Shown piece by piece: positions 26,607-35,054 of a DNA stretch of 64,000 bases; the stretch's first letter is position 1; each line of letters opens with the position of its first letter. A program made the translations under genes and the position numbers. Under the pieces are notes generated by a model that was not told the origin of the DNA, ran no database searches, and saw nothing but the letters and a program-made list of their open reading frames with translations. The stretch is taken from NCBI GenBank assembly GCA_947501325.1, contig CANMVC010000002.1:1054001-1118000 (forward strand), in the 5' to 3' direction. This DNA is from an uncultured Sphingomonadaceae bacterium (GTDB lineage Bacteria > Pseudomonadota > Alphaproteobacteria > Sphingomonadales > Sphingomonadaceae).

Positions 26607-29205
26607 TTTCACCTTTCGATTGGACATCCAAATCATAGAATAAATCACTATCCAGCCTGTATATGCCGGCAACGTCTTCAGGGATGGTCACGGCCTGGGA
26701 AGCGGTCTGCTCGTCGGCGGTAACCATGATATTATATGTCCGCCCGGCTTCGACACCCTCCAAGAAGAAACGCCCCTTGGCGTTGGTGAAGATCTGTGTT
26801 GCTTCAGCGCCTTCTGCACCGTCGGCGGCATCCTGCGCTTGTGCCGTAACAAATACCAAGGGGTCGCCATCCCGGTCAACCATATTGCCCACCAGCGATA
26901 CGTTCCGGGCACTTCCCACCTCAAGATCAAAGCCGCTGCGATAGCCCGGATTGACAGAGAAAACCTGACCGCCGAGAGAGGTTCCTGCTGGTGCATCAGG
27001 AGCGTCCACTTGCAGCGAGCGGTTAAAATAGGGCGTTATGGTTGTCACAACCGCCGGCCCCAAAGCTCCGCTATAGGCCGAATATTGTGTCTTGCTGGAT
27101 CCGAAGCCGGTTCTCGGTTCAACCGCAAGCTGATAGTCACCGGCTTTTTCATTGGCCCTTACAATGGCAAAGCTATTGCGGACGGGCCGGCTAATTCCAA
27201 ACTGTCCATCAGCCATGACTATTGCGGTTCCAAATGTGACTTCCGTCCGCAAGTCCCGGTCGCGATCGCTAAAATAGTTGCTCGATATTTGCTCGATTGA
27301 TCCTTCAAACCGGTTGCCGATAAAAGTTGCCCGGCCGAACTGGCGATCTGAGCCATCGCGTCGTTCGGCCCCAGCACTAAATCCGAAGCTGTTAGCGCCC
27401 ACCGAAGCCAGGCGATTATATTCGATCCGCGCTGCATTATCTTCGCTCGTATAGGATGAAGTTAATGAGGAGCGACCCAGCGGTATCGACAATCCTATCC
27501 GGAATACAGCTCCGCTGCGCTCATCACTACGGCGATATTCGGCACTGGCCGACACCGAACCAAAGCGGAACTGGTGTGAATAGTTGGTGCCGATATAATA
27601 GCCATCACGTTGCCCGTCGCGAAATTCGTCATAGCCGGCGAAAAACTGCAGGCGCGATTGCGAAGTGATTTTCTGGCCGATCCGAAACCGGGCTTGTTTG
27701 GCGATGAACGATCCGCCAAATATCTGGTTCAGTGTTCGATAGTCCTTGCCGGTCAGAGTGACGGTAGCATCAATGGACCGATCGCGAACTATATCCGTAT
27801 CCCGCCAGCGATACTGAAAAGAAATCTGACTGTGATCAGGATTAAAACTGCTGATATTGGTAGAGCTGTTGACGCCAAAAGTCCCGATGGGAGACGCCCA
27901 GACTATTTCCGCGCCGACAAGGTTGAAAAACCGGTCACCTTCCCAATTGAGGCCTCCAGTCAGCGTCGGCGTAAAGCCGTAACGCACGAAAGCGGTACCA
28001 TTATAATTATTGTCATCATAGCGCCGGACGCCATCATCATCTCGATATGGCAGCCCCAAATTGGCGGCAAAGTCAAACAGGCCCGGTGCGAGAAGTTCGA
28101 TATCGTAAAATGCCGGGTAGGAACGCAATTCACTTTCCCCGCTAGCATAAGTGATGCGCAACTCTATATCATTTCCTGCAGAGGGTATGAGCGGGAAATC
28201 CCTGAGATTATAGCGTCCGCTACGCAGGTCATAAGTCCTGATCGGAACGCCATTGAGCAAAACCTCAACCCGCGCTGACCGGTCAATTTCGAACGCTTGC
28301 TCCGGGGAAGGACGAATATTTAGATAGGGATTGATGTTGAAATTCCGAAACGCTGATATTCCGGCAATGCGCGGTGCGTTCTGGAAAGGCCTACGCCCGA
28401 CACTCAGGTCTCCGGCCTCGTATCGGACCAGATTTTCCCGGTCATCATAAGTGAGCCGAATATCGCCCCGTGAAAATTTCCTTTGCCGGTTATCATCGTA
28501 GCGCAGTTCCGCTTCGGCGACGAGACCATGGACATTTAATGCCAGATCTATATCCGCCGCAAACCGGGTAAAACCTGTTTCCGAAGACCGGGAGTCTTCT
28601 ACAATAGTCGTTCCTGCGCGGACTGAAGCATAGCCTGAAAAATCACTTTGCTCGACCAGTTCAATATCGGAACGGTTTCGCAAAGATCGCAAATTTAGGC
28701 TTCTGACTGTTCTGATCGCGGCTGGAACGTCAATGCGCAAAACCAGTTGTGCATCGTCAAACTCTACCATTAGCCCCAGTTCGCGTAGCGCGTCGAACGT
28801 CACGCTATCCTTGCCGTCGGCGCGCGCTTTGAGCAGATCAGCAGTCTCTTCAACGGTAATCGGAGCCAGAACGGTTTTGACAAAACTTGCGTCAACAGAT
28901 CCAGGCTGACCGCCATTGGCCGGTGTGACAAGGTATTCGCCGACATTAATGTCTTCAATCAGGACAACATAGTTTCCTTGGCCAAGTGCAGGTCGCTCCT
29001 TTCCGAATACCTGTTTGAAAATATTATCAATGGAATTCTGTGATTGGCTTTTTTGCTCCGGGCTTTCTGGAGACGGGTCATCCCGCGCGCTCGGGTTTGC
29101 GTTGCTGGCATCCTGGATACTGGCATTCGCGCGCGAATTGCTGCCATCAGAGATTGCGACCGCCAACATGATCAGGGACGATCGGATAAGAAACGAAATC
29201 CGCAT
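26584..29205 (-). CDS. Outer membrane usher of an archaic (Csu-type) chaperone-usher pilus
   Basis: Encodes 873 residues; a signal peptide lies at about 1-28. An N-terminal periplasmic domain is followed by the usher barrel with numerous R/Y/D-rich strands (VEVLLNGVPIRTYDLRSGRYNLRDFPL is the classical usher segment, followed by DIELRITYASGE), and a C-terminal beta domain (NMVDRDGDPLVFVTAQ, TNAKGRFFLEGVEAG) that gates the pore and guides subunits. The sequence fits CsuD-type ushers better than FimD. It exports and assembles the subunits delivered by the chaperone encoded just upstream (15-base gap). Confidence 0.9.
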   Translation of the reverse strand: MRISFLIRSSLIMLAVAISDGSNSRANASIQDASNANPSARDDPSPESPEQKSQSQNSIDNIFKQVFGKERPALGQGNYVVLIEDINVGEYLVTPANGGQPGSVDASFVKTVLAPITVEETADLLKARADGKDSVTFDALRELGLMVEFDDAQLVLRIDVPAAIRTVRSLNLRSLRNRSDIELVEQSDFSGYASVRAGTTIVEDSRSSETGFTRFAADIDLALNVHGLVAEAELRYDDNRQRKFSRGDIRLTYDDRENLVRYEAGDLSVGRRPFQNAPRIAGISAFRNFNINPYLNIRPSPEQAFEIDRSARVEVLLNGVPIRTYDLRSGRYNLRDFPLIPSAGNDIELRITYASGESELRSYPAFYDIELLAPGLFDFAANLGLPYRDDDGVRRYDDNNYNGTAFVRYGFTPTLTGGLNWEGDRFFNLVGAEIVWASPIGTFGVNSSTNISSFNPDHSQISFQYRWRDTDIVRDRSIDATVTLTGKDYRTLNQIFGGSFIAKQARFRIGQKITSQSRLQFFAGYDEFRDGQRDGYYIGTNYSHQFRFGSVSASAEYRRSDERSGAVFRIGLSIPLGRSSLTSSYTSEDNAARIEYNRLASVGANSFGFSAGAERRDGSDRQFGRATFIGNRFEGSIEQISSNYFSDRDRDLRTEVTFGTAIVMADGQFGISRPVRNSFAIVRANEKAGDYQLAVEPRTGFGSSKTQYSAYSGALGPAVVTTITPYFNRSLQVDAPDAPAGTSLGGQVFSVNPGYRSGFDLEVGSARNVSLVGNMVDRDGDPLVFVTAQAQDAADGAEGAEATQIFTNAKGRFFLEGVEAGRTYNIMVTADEQTASQAVTIPEDVAGIYRLDSDLFYDLDVQSKGENDDETTP

Positions 29206-29220
29206 GGGGTGCGATACGGT

Positions 29221-29985
29221 CTAGTTAAAGACCGTATACTCCGTGCGGAATTCGCCTTCAACCGGGCCAGGTGTCATGCCTTCCGGCCAGGGCAGTCGCA
29301 CGACCCTTTCCGAGCCGACCAAAATATTGAGGTTTGCGACATTGGCCATCTGTTCGCCTTCCAGGGTTACTGGAGCGCCCCCGTTTTTGGGCTTCACGAC
29401 AAGGATTGGTCTGTCGAGGATCGCGCGCCGTGTTCCATCGCTCAAGATTTTGACTTCCAGCCAATTCTTCCCATCTTCGTCCTTTACCGGCGCGATACTG
29501 GTAAGGCGTGCGGACGGTTTGGATTGTGGAGGGACGATATAGAGCGCCGCTTCATAACGGTAATTCATACTGACATTGACCGAGACATCGCCCTGTTTCT
29601 CGTTCTTGAACTTGATCGGCAACTGGTTTGAAACCAGACGGAAGGCCAGCTCTTTGTCAGGTGCTGGATCGCCAACCCAACGCACCTTGAAACTCTGGCT
29701 TGCCTTGGGCGCAATCACCATCTGTGGCGGGGTGATGATGATATTCTCGTCTTCCGGTTCGCGGGTTTCCGTCCCATCCGCGTTTTGCTCCCGGGTATAG
29801 GCGCGCACTTCAATCGCAATGGGCACATCATGCGTGTTGGTCAGCACGACAGATTGCGTGGCTCCGGCACCAGTTGGCGAAAGCTGGATGACGATCGGCT
29901 TCATGTCATAGCTACTTGCGGGTGTCACACCAACCAGCATTGCCAGCGGGAGCAAAAGCCCCACGCGTCTGAGAAATTTGGACAT
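29221..29985 (-). CDS. Periplasmic chaperone of the Csu-type pilus
   Basis: Encodes 254 residues from ATG 29985, with GAGGAG six to nine bases before it; an upstream in-frame start adds a leader without signal character. The signal peptide (about 25 residues) is followed by a PapD-like first domain (QLSPTGAGATQSVVLTNTHDVPIAIEVRAYTR, ...SQSFKVRWVGD, AFRLVSNQLPIKF) and a second domain with LDRPILVVKP. The chaperone caps the donor strand of SCPU subunits and hands them to the usher. It lies between the pilin and usher genes. Confidence 0.9.
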   Translation of the reverse strand: MSKFLRRVGLLLPLAMLVGVTPASSYDMKPIVIQLSPTGAGATQSVVLTNTHDVPIAIEVRAYTREQNADGTETREPEDENIIITPPQMVIAPKASQSFKVRWVGDPAPDKELAFRLVSNQLPIKFKNEKQGDVSVNVSMNYRYEAALYIVPPQSKPSARLTSIAPVKDEDGKNWLEVKILSDGTRRAILDRPILVVKPKNGGAPVTLEGEQMANVANLNILVGSERVVRLPWPEGMTPGPVEGEFRTEYTVFN

Positions 29986-30067
29986 TATTGTCTCCTCAAC
30001 CCGAAGGAAGATGGCCGACGATGAGAAACACACCGTCGGCCATCTGATCATATTTTCAGCAAATTAA

Positions 30068-30595
30068 TCAATAGTTTGCTGCCAAAGTGATCGTTAGTTC
30101 GTCTTCGTAGGTACCGGCGACGGCATATTCGCTGAGACTATCAAAGCTCAGATCAAGATTACCCGTCCGTGTGCCGCCGTTTGTCAGGATATTTTCCCAG
30201 TCATTGTTGGTTACGATGACAACAGGCGTTCCGTTCATATCTTCCGAGTTGGTAGAGGTTGCCGCAATACCCAGACCAAGGAAGCTCGCTTCCACGTCAT
30301 AGTCAATGTTGACAGCACCGCCGCTTTCCTGATGCTCCATACCGCCATTGGCTGATTCCAGTGACACGGTGTAGGGCGAATTGCAGCTATACAAGATGGT
30401 AAGCGAACCTTGATTACCAACATTCAGCATATCCACATCAAAAGTACCGCTACCTTCGGGAATGAGTTCGCAGTTGCTATCAACAGAACCGCTCAGGCCG
30501 ATAACATAGGACTCACTATCCTGTGCGGCGGCTGGTGAAGCGATCATCAGTGCTGGAGCGGCTACTGCAGCGGCGAGTTTTACAAGAGTCTTCAT
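30068..30595 (-). CDS. Major pilin-like SCPU-domain protein (CsuA/B-like)
   Basis: Encodes 175 residues from ATG 30595 with GGAG just upstream; an in-frame start far upstream is not used because it adds 46 residues before the signal peptide. The signal peptide ends at SPAAAQ. The mature protein has one SCPU fold: SGSVDSNCELIPEG near the N-terminus, ILYSCNSPYTVSLESANGG, and the last strand YEDELTITLAANY. The two Cys likely form the disulfide known in this family. As the first and single-domain subunit, it is probably the shaft pilin. Only one shaft-type subunit is encoded, while canonical Csu loci have three. Confidence 0.85.
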   Translation of the reverse strand: MKTLVKLAAAVAAPALMIASPAAAQDSESYVIGLSGSVDSNCELIPEGSGTFDVDMLNVGNQGSLTILYSCNSPYTVSLESANGGMEHQESGGAVNIDYDVEASFLGLGIAATSTNSEDMNGTPVVIVTNNDWENILTNGGTRTGNLDLSFDSLSEYAVAGTYEDELTITLAANY

Positions 30596-31887
30596 TTCAA
30601 TTCTCCGTTTTATGGGGACATCCCCGTTGACGCGGCTTCCGGATTGGAAACCGCTGATTATGGCCGGAATTTGCAGCTGCATCGACCGGCCTCGAATACA
30701 GCTGACGGGAATTTGGAAGCTGGAGAAAGCCATTCCACCGCAAATTGGAGCAACATTCGTTGCATAAGCGATGGCACTGCGCTAAGTTTGCACAGTGAGG
30801 CTTTCTCACAACTCGGGCAGAGTTCCCGTGAACCTGTCCGCACGGCCTGCCAGCGATTTGACACCAATCATGGTCGCTGGTGGGCCCCCTTTTTTGAAAA
30901 TTCGGATCTCCGACTTTCCAAAAACCTCAATTTTTCATACTATCCTTCTTCTTTCTTTTCACGCCGATGTCCGGCATTTGTGAATGTAGTGGATACTGAC
31001 AATAGTCTTAACTGGATGAGATTGATCAGAGACCGTTCCCATCAACCCGTTTGACCTCAAAAAATGTAGTTTTTTGAACATTCTCCCTTGATATCATCCA
31101 AGCAGCGCCAGACCTTTACGAACTGTGTGTGCTTTCTATAGATGCCGTGATGGGACACCAAAATAGGTCCGAAGAATCGGACCACTGGTGATTAGATGTT
31201 CTCGAGCAATAAGAAGCTGGAGCCCAATATTTTTCAACACAGCAAGTTCATAAGTGCGCATTTTCAACACACATCCTCCAAACTCGCGACCCTGTTCAAA
31301 CCAATTTTCATCAGCACAAAGCGTGCCTGACAATTAACATTACACTGTTGTTAAGGATATTCCCTAACGAACGTTACGACCGGATACATCCACAAAAATT
31401 GGCTCTTTGCAAGTGATACAAATGCCTAATTGTGTTCCAATTTAGGTCACCCGATTCTATTGCCTTATAAATCAATAAGTAACGATTGGAGGTGAGCAAT
31501 CTGGTCATTATAAAATTCCAACCCTATTCTTCTAAGAATGTCGAACTTATACTATTTTTGTTAAACTTGTTGGTTAACGCAACTAGATGATTCACACGTC
31601 AACTTCCGATTCGCAGTCTATACGGTATATCGATGTGATGACTGGTGAATGCCTGAAATCACCACTGGGGTATATTAGCGATATCTCCCGCGTAAAATCC
31701 CCAATTGACAAGTGGAAATCTTAGAGGTTTCCAACGCAATTTTGCAGATCCAAACACGCTTTGGTGATTGCATGCAGAATATGCCAAATGGTCCGATTCT
31801 AGACCCCAATTCGCATTGAGCCGAATTTATCGTCAGCTTTCAGGATAAAGCGGGATAGTTAATGTGATCTGCATGACAACGGCATCT
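30596..31887. other. AT-rich intergenic region upstream of the pilus operon
   Basis: Nearly 1.3 kb without a convincing gene and visibly richer in A+T than the flanks. Perfect inverted repeats occur at 31166-31183 (GGTCCG/CGGACC) and 31643-31664 (TGGTGA/TCACCA). Two tiny frames could be real but are unproven: a 43-codon minus-strand ORF (31136-31267) with a GGAGG site seven bases before its TTG, and a 45-codon plus-strand ORF (31587-31724) without a clear ribosome binding site. The stretch next to 30595 must contain the pilus promoter and leader. It may be decayed or acquired DNA. Confidence 0.45.
31136..31267 (-). CDS. Possible 43-residue ORF (weak)
   Basis: A TTG start at 31267 has GGAGG seven bases upstream. 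The product has a short amphipathic helix (YELAVLKNIGLQLLIAREHL) and no signal or recognised domain. The frame is also open upstream to 31333. It sits alone in AT-rich DNA and could be a remnant of a larger gene. Confidence 0.25.
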   Translation of the reverse strand: MKMRTYELAVLKNIGLQLLIAREHLITSGPILRTYFGVPSRHL

Positions 31888-31888
31888 T

Positions 31889-31916
31889 GACGGCGGTATT
31901 GTAACTTACCGCCGTC
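31889..31916 (-). terminator. 10-bp perfect hairpin at the end of the cco cluster
   Basis: GACGGCGGTA (31889-31898) and TACCGCCGTC (31907-31916) form a perfect stem with an eight-base loop. It starts directly after the stop of the 23-codon ORF. There is no T-run, so it may be a Rho-dependent end or an RNA-stabilising hairpin rather than a classic terminator. Confidence 0.55.
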
Positions 31917-31988
31917 TCAGTTCAAACTAGCCCCGCCATAATAGGCCAAGAGAGTCCCAACCGCCGCAACCACTTCAGCATTGCGCAT
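31917..31988 (-). CDS. 23-residue ORF at the tail of the cco operon
   Basis: ATG 31988 has AGGAAG five bases upstream and lies 19 bases after the stop of the preceding small exported protein. The product is MRNAEVVAAVGTLLAYYGG followed by ASLN: 23 residues, mainly small and hydrophobic, able to form a short membrane-associated helix. The stop is followed immediately by a 10-bp hairpin, so the ORF neatly fills the space between the last clear gene and the transcript end. I recognise no homologue; expression is an inference. Confidence 0.45.
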   Translation of the reverse strand: MRNAEVVAAVGTLLAYYGGASLN

Positions 31989-32007
31989 CGTTCTTCCTAA
32001 TCCGCTG

Positions 32008-32250
32008 CTAATCGTCTGGGTCTTCACCCTCATCCACGAGTTGCTTGCGGGAACAAAAGCTGTGACAGGCTTTGACGCAATCATCGCGGTCTTGCTGATC
32101 GCGATCAACCGGCACGGAAACGGTCCGCGCCACGCCGTCAGCTCCGCATACGGACAGATTCATCATCCCGTTCGCCGGTGCCAGCGGCGCTGCGACCAAC
32201 ATTGATACAGCCAGAGCGGATAGTAATATCGGGACTTGGCGTTGGTTCAT
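32008..32250 (-). CDS. Small exported Cys-rich protein linked to cbb3 oxidase genes
   Basis: Encodes 80 residues from ATG 32250, one base after the ccoS stop. A signal peptide of about 27 residues (LLSALAVSMLVAAPLAPANG) is followed by NLSVCGADGVARTVSVPVDRD and then DDCVKACHSFCSRKQ, an acidic tail closing the chain. The spacing C-x3-C-H-x2-C with a further Cys near the start suggests metal binding or disulfides. Small proteins with a similar 'C...C-H...SRK' segment accompany ccoS in sphingomonads as far as I recall. A role in copper or heme supply to the oxidase would fit but is inferred from position only. Confidence 0.7.
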   Translation of the reverse strand: MNQRQVPILLSALAVSMLVAAPLAPANGMMNLSVCGADGVARTVSVPVDRDQQDRDDCVKACHSFCSRKQLVDEGEDPDD

Positions 32251-32251
32251 C

Positions 32252-32452
32252 TTAACTTTTCTCATCCTCTTCGCGATCATTTCCGACATTGTCAGCAACG
32301 CCATCGGCAGAGATTTGATCGTCAATCAAGACGCGTTGGGCAGCGCCATCGAGATCTTCGAACTGTCCGTTGCGCATCGCCCAAAAGAAAAATGCCAGAC
32401 CGGACAGCCCCATTAACAGAGCGGCCGGTATCAGGATCACCAAGCCACTCAT
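32252..32452 (-). CDS. ccoS: cbb3-type cytochrome oxidase assembly protein CcoS
   Basis: Encodes 66 residues. It starts with a single membrane helix (LVILIPAALLMGLSGLAFFFWAMRNGQFEDLDG), the hallmark of CcoS, and the F-W-A-x-x-x-G-Q-F-[ED]-D-L-[DE] segment is well conserved. A longer acidic tail follows. CcoS is needed to insert heme and copper into CcoN. It overlaps ccoI by four bases. Confidence 0.92.
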   Translation of the reverse strand: MSGLVILIPAALLMGLSGLAFFFWAMRNGQFEDLDGAAQRVLIDDQISADGVADNVGNDREEDEKS

Positions 32453-34581
32453 TTTGCCGCTCCATTGAGCCGCAAAGCATTTCCGACCACAATCAGGGAC
32501 GATAGCGACATGGCAATGGCCGCGATCAGGGGCGTCACCATGCCGGTTAAAGCCAGTGGAACCGCCAATATATTATAGCCAATGGCCAATGCAAAATTCT
32601 GCCGGACAATCTGCATCGTGCGCTGCGCCGTCTGAACCGCCAACGCAACCGGCAGGAAGGAATCGCTGGTAAAAACCGCGTCGGCGGCTTGCTGGCCGAC
32701 ATCGCTCGCTGATCCGGGAGCGATCGACACGTGAGCAGCGGCCAGCGCGGGACCATCGTTCAGCCCGTCGCCAACCATCAGTATTTTTGAACCGCTGCCA
32801 CTGAGCCGCTTGATCGCCTGTAACTTATCCTGCGGGCTTGCACCGGATTGCGCGGTCAAGCCCGTCGCTCTAGCAATTTTAGCAACCGATGAGGCATTAT
32901 CGCCGGATATGATGGTCGCGGGCAAGCCAAGCGCCCTCAACCGGTCAATAGCCTCCATGGCATCGGGACGGATTTCATCCTGCAATTCGATGGCGATCTG
33001 GTCGCTACCAATGCTTATCTGACACGAGAGATGGTCGTCCGATTTTATCGGTTTACCCAACGCCACATCTACCCCATCCCAGCGACCTGACATGCCTTCT
33101 CCCGGCACTTCTTCCAATGCATCAATATGTACCGGAGCGACATTTTGAGCCAGAAGAGCCGTGCGTATCCCCTTGCTGACCGGGTGGTTACTAGCTTGGG
33201 CCAATGCCAGCGCGACCTGCTTTTGCGGCAGCGATAAATGATCTATGTCGATCGGCACAGGCCGTCCCAGCGTCAGTGTTCCGGTCTTGTCAAACAGGGC
33301 GCGGTCTGCCTCAGCCAGACGTTCAAGCGCGCTGCCGTCTTTGATCATTACGCCTTTGCGCAATAATGCGCCGGAGGCCACAACCTGCGCCGCTGGAACC
33401 GCCAGACCCAAGGCGCAGGGACAGGTGATGATCAGTACGGCCACTGAAATCAGCAGGGATTGATGCCAGCCGACCCCGGCAAGCATCCAGAAAACGAAGG
33501 CCAGCAAGGCAAGACTGTGCACGGCAGGCGCATAATAGCGCGCCGCCTTGTCTGCGACACGCACGTAAAAGGACCGCTGTTGTCCCGCTTCGTCCATTAG
33601 TCGCGCGATGTCGGACAGGCTGGTATCCTCTCCCGCTGCGGTAATACGTACGGTGACGGGAGCCGTGAGATTGAGCGTTCCGGCAAGCACTTCATCGCCC
33701 GATGCCTTGGGCTGTGGCTCGCTCTCACCGGTCATGAGCGCCAGATCAAAATTGCTGCTGCCCTGCTCAATCACTCCGTCGGCAGCGAGATTATCGCCGG
33801 CCGCAACCACCATCCGCATGTCGGGGCGCAGCTCTTTTGCGCTGATCCAGTTGGTCGTACCGTCGTTATTTAGCACCATCGCACCAGGTGCGGTCTGTTT
33901 CAGCAGCGCCGATATGCCCTCCCGCGCGCGATCCCGCATCATACCATCGAGCACCCGCCCGGCGAGCAGGAAAAAGATCAGCATGACCACGCTTTCAAAA
34001 TAGGCATGGGCGCCGCTGGTCATCGTTTCAAACAGGCTGAGACCGGTAGCCAGGATGATGCCAACGGTAATCGGCACATCCATATTCGTGCGGCCATAAC
34101 GGAGCGCCATGAAGGCGGAGCTGAAAAACGGGCGTCCGGAATATAAAATGACCGGTATCGCGATTAACGCCGATACCCAGTGGAACAGATCACGGGTCGT
34201 TCCCATGGCGCCGGACCATACACTGACTGACAAAAGCATGATATTCATCATACCGAAACCCGCCACAGCCAGCGCACGGATCAGTTTGTCTGTACCGCCT
34301 TTTTCTTCGGCCAGAGGATTATCAGCCAATATCTGGACATCAAAGCCGAGCTGTTCGATCTTGCGCTTGATTGTGTCTTCGCGCAGGTCAGGCAGATGCG
34401 ACACCGCGACTTGCTTGGTCGAGAAATTCACCCGCGCGGAGAATATGCCGTGCTCTTGCAACAAGCCATTTTCAATTTTTGATATGCACCCGGCGCAGCG
34501 GATCGCTGGCACCGCAAAACGAGAGACGACGCCATCCTCGCTCTCCGCCTTCATGGCGTCAAGATCGATAGCGGCGTTCAA
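32449..34581 (-). CDS. ccoI: Copper-transporting P-type ATPase CcoI (FixI)
   Basis: Encodes 710 residues. An N-terminal HMA-like region has the metal motif IRCAGCISKIE (CxxC). The membrane part includes the CPC copper site in ITCPCALGLAVPAAQVV; the P-domain has DKTGTLTLG with the phosphorylated Asp; the N-domain has SNHPVSKGI; and VGDGLNDGPALAAA is the hinge motif. CcoI moves Cu+ into the periplasm for the CuB site of cbb3 oxidase and does not serve detoxification. It overlaps both ccoH and ccoS by four bases. Confidence 0.95.
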   Translation of the reverse strand: MNAAIDLDAMKAESEDGVVSRFAVPAIRCAGCISKIENGLLQEHGIFSARVNFSTKQVAVSHLPDLREDTIKRKIEQLGFDVQILADNPLAEEKGGTDKLIRALAVAGFGMMNIMLLSVSVWSGAMGTTRDLFHWVSALIAIPVILYSGRPFFSSAFMALRYGRTNMDVPITVGIILATGLSLFETMTSGAHAYFESVVMLIFFLLAGRVLDGMMRDRAREGISALLKQTAPGAMVLNNDGTTNWISAKELRPDMRMVVAAGDNLAADGVIEQGSSNFDLALMTGESEPQPKASGDEVLAGTLNLTAPVTVRITAAGEDTSLSDIARLMDEAGQQRSFYVRVADKAARYYAPAVHSLALLAFVFWMLAGVGWHQSLLISVAVLIITCPCALGLAVPAAQVVASGALLRKGVMIKDGSALERLAEADRALFDKTGTLTLGRPVPIDIDHLSLPQKQVALALAQASNHPVSKGIRTALLAQNVAPVHIDALEEVPGEGMSGRWDGVDVALGKPIKSDDHLSCQISIGSDQIAIELQDEIRPDAMEAIDRLRALGLPATIISGDNASSVAKIARATGLTAQSGASPQDKLQAIKRLSGSGSKILMVGDGLNDGPALAAAHVSIAPGSASDVGQQAADAVFTSDSFLPVALAVQTAQRTMQIVRQNFALAIGYNILAVPLALTGMVTPLIAAIAMSLSSLIVVGNALRLNGAAK

Positions 34582-35054
34582 AGAACTTCCTGCGCCAGAG
34601 CCATTTTATTGCCACGATGCGAGATCGTGATCCGCAGTTTCCAGCGACCTTCAGGCAGCACATCGCGACTGACATAAGAGCCCGCACTCTTCTGTACAAA
34701 ATCCAGGGTAATGGGATCAGCCCGTCCCACGGGATGTTCAGCAATGGCTGTTATCTCAGCATCGTCCAAGGCTGTACCATTGGCTCGCAGCACAGTCAGC
34801 GCCACGTTATCCTGAATGCGGGTAACGCGCGAGGCGGTCCAGCCATGCGCTTGCTGCTTTCGAGCCTCTTCCAGCCACTGATTATATTTCTGGCTGGCAA
34901 CATAACTATTGTCGACCACGGTTCCGCCAAAAGTCGAGACGGCAAAACGGGCCATCAGCATATTCACCGATACAACCACCGCGAAAAAGGCAACAATCAT
35001 TGCCGTGGCATGGAAGCCCGTGAATTTCTTGGGTTCTACAGTTTCTTGTTTCAT
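34578..35054 (-). CDS. ccoH: CcoH/FixH family cbb3 oxidase assembly protein
   Basis: Encodes 158 residues with one N-terminal membrane helix (about 15-37; HATAMIVAFFAVVVSVNMLMARFAVSTF), which is followed by the typical TVVDNSYVASQKYNQWLEEARKQ segment and a periplasmic beta domain ending GRWKLRITISHRG. FixH proteins aid cbb3 assembly and stay with the mature complex. Both ends overlap neighbours by four bases. Confidence 0.93.
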   Translation of the reverse strand: MKQETVEPKKFTGFHATAMIVAFFAVVVSVNMLMARFAVSTFGGTVVDNSYVASQKYNQWLEEARKQQAHGWTASRVTRIQDNVALTVLRANGTALDDAEITAIAEHPVGRADPITLDFVQKSAGSYVSRDVLPEGRWKLRITISHRGNKMALAQEVL

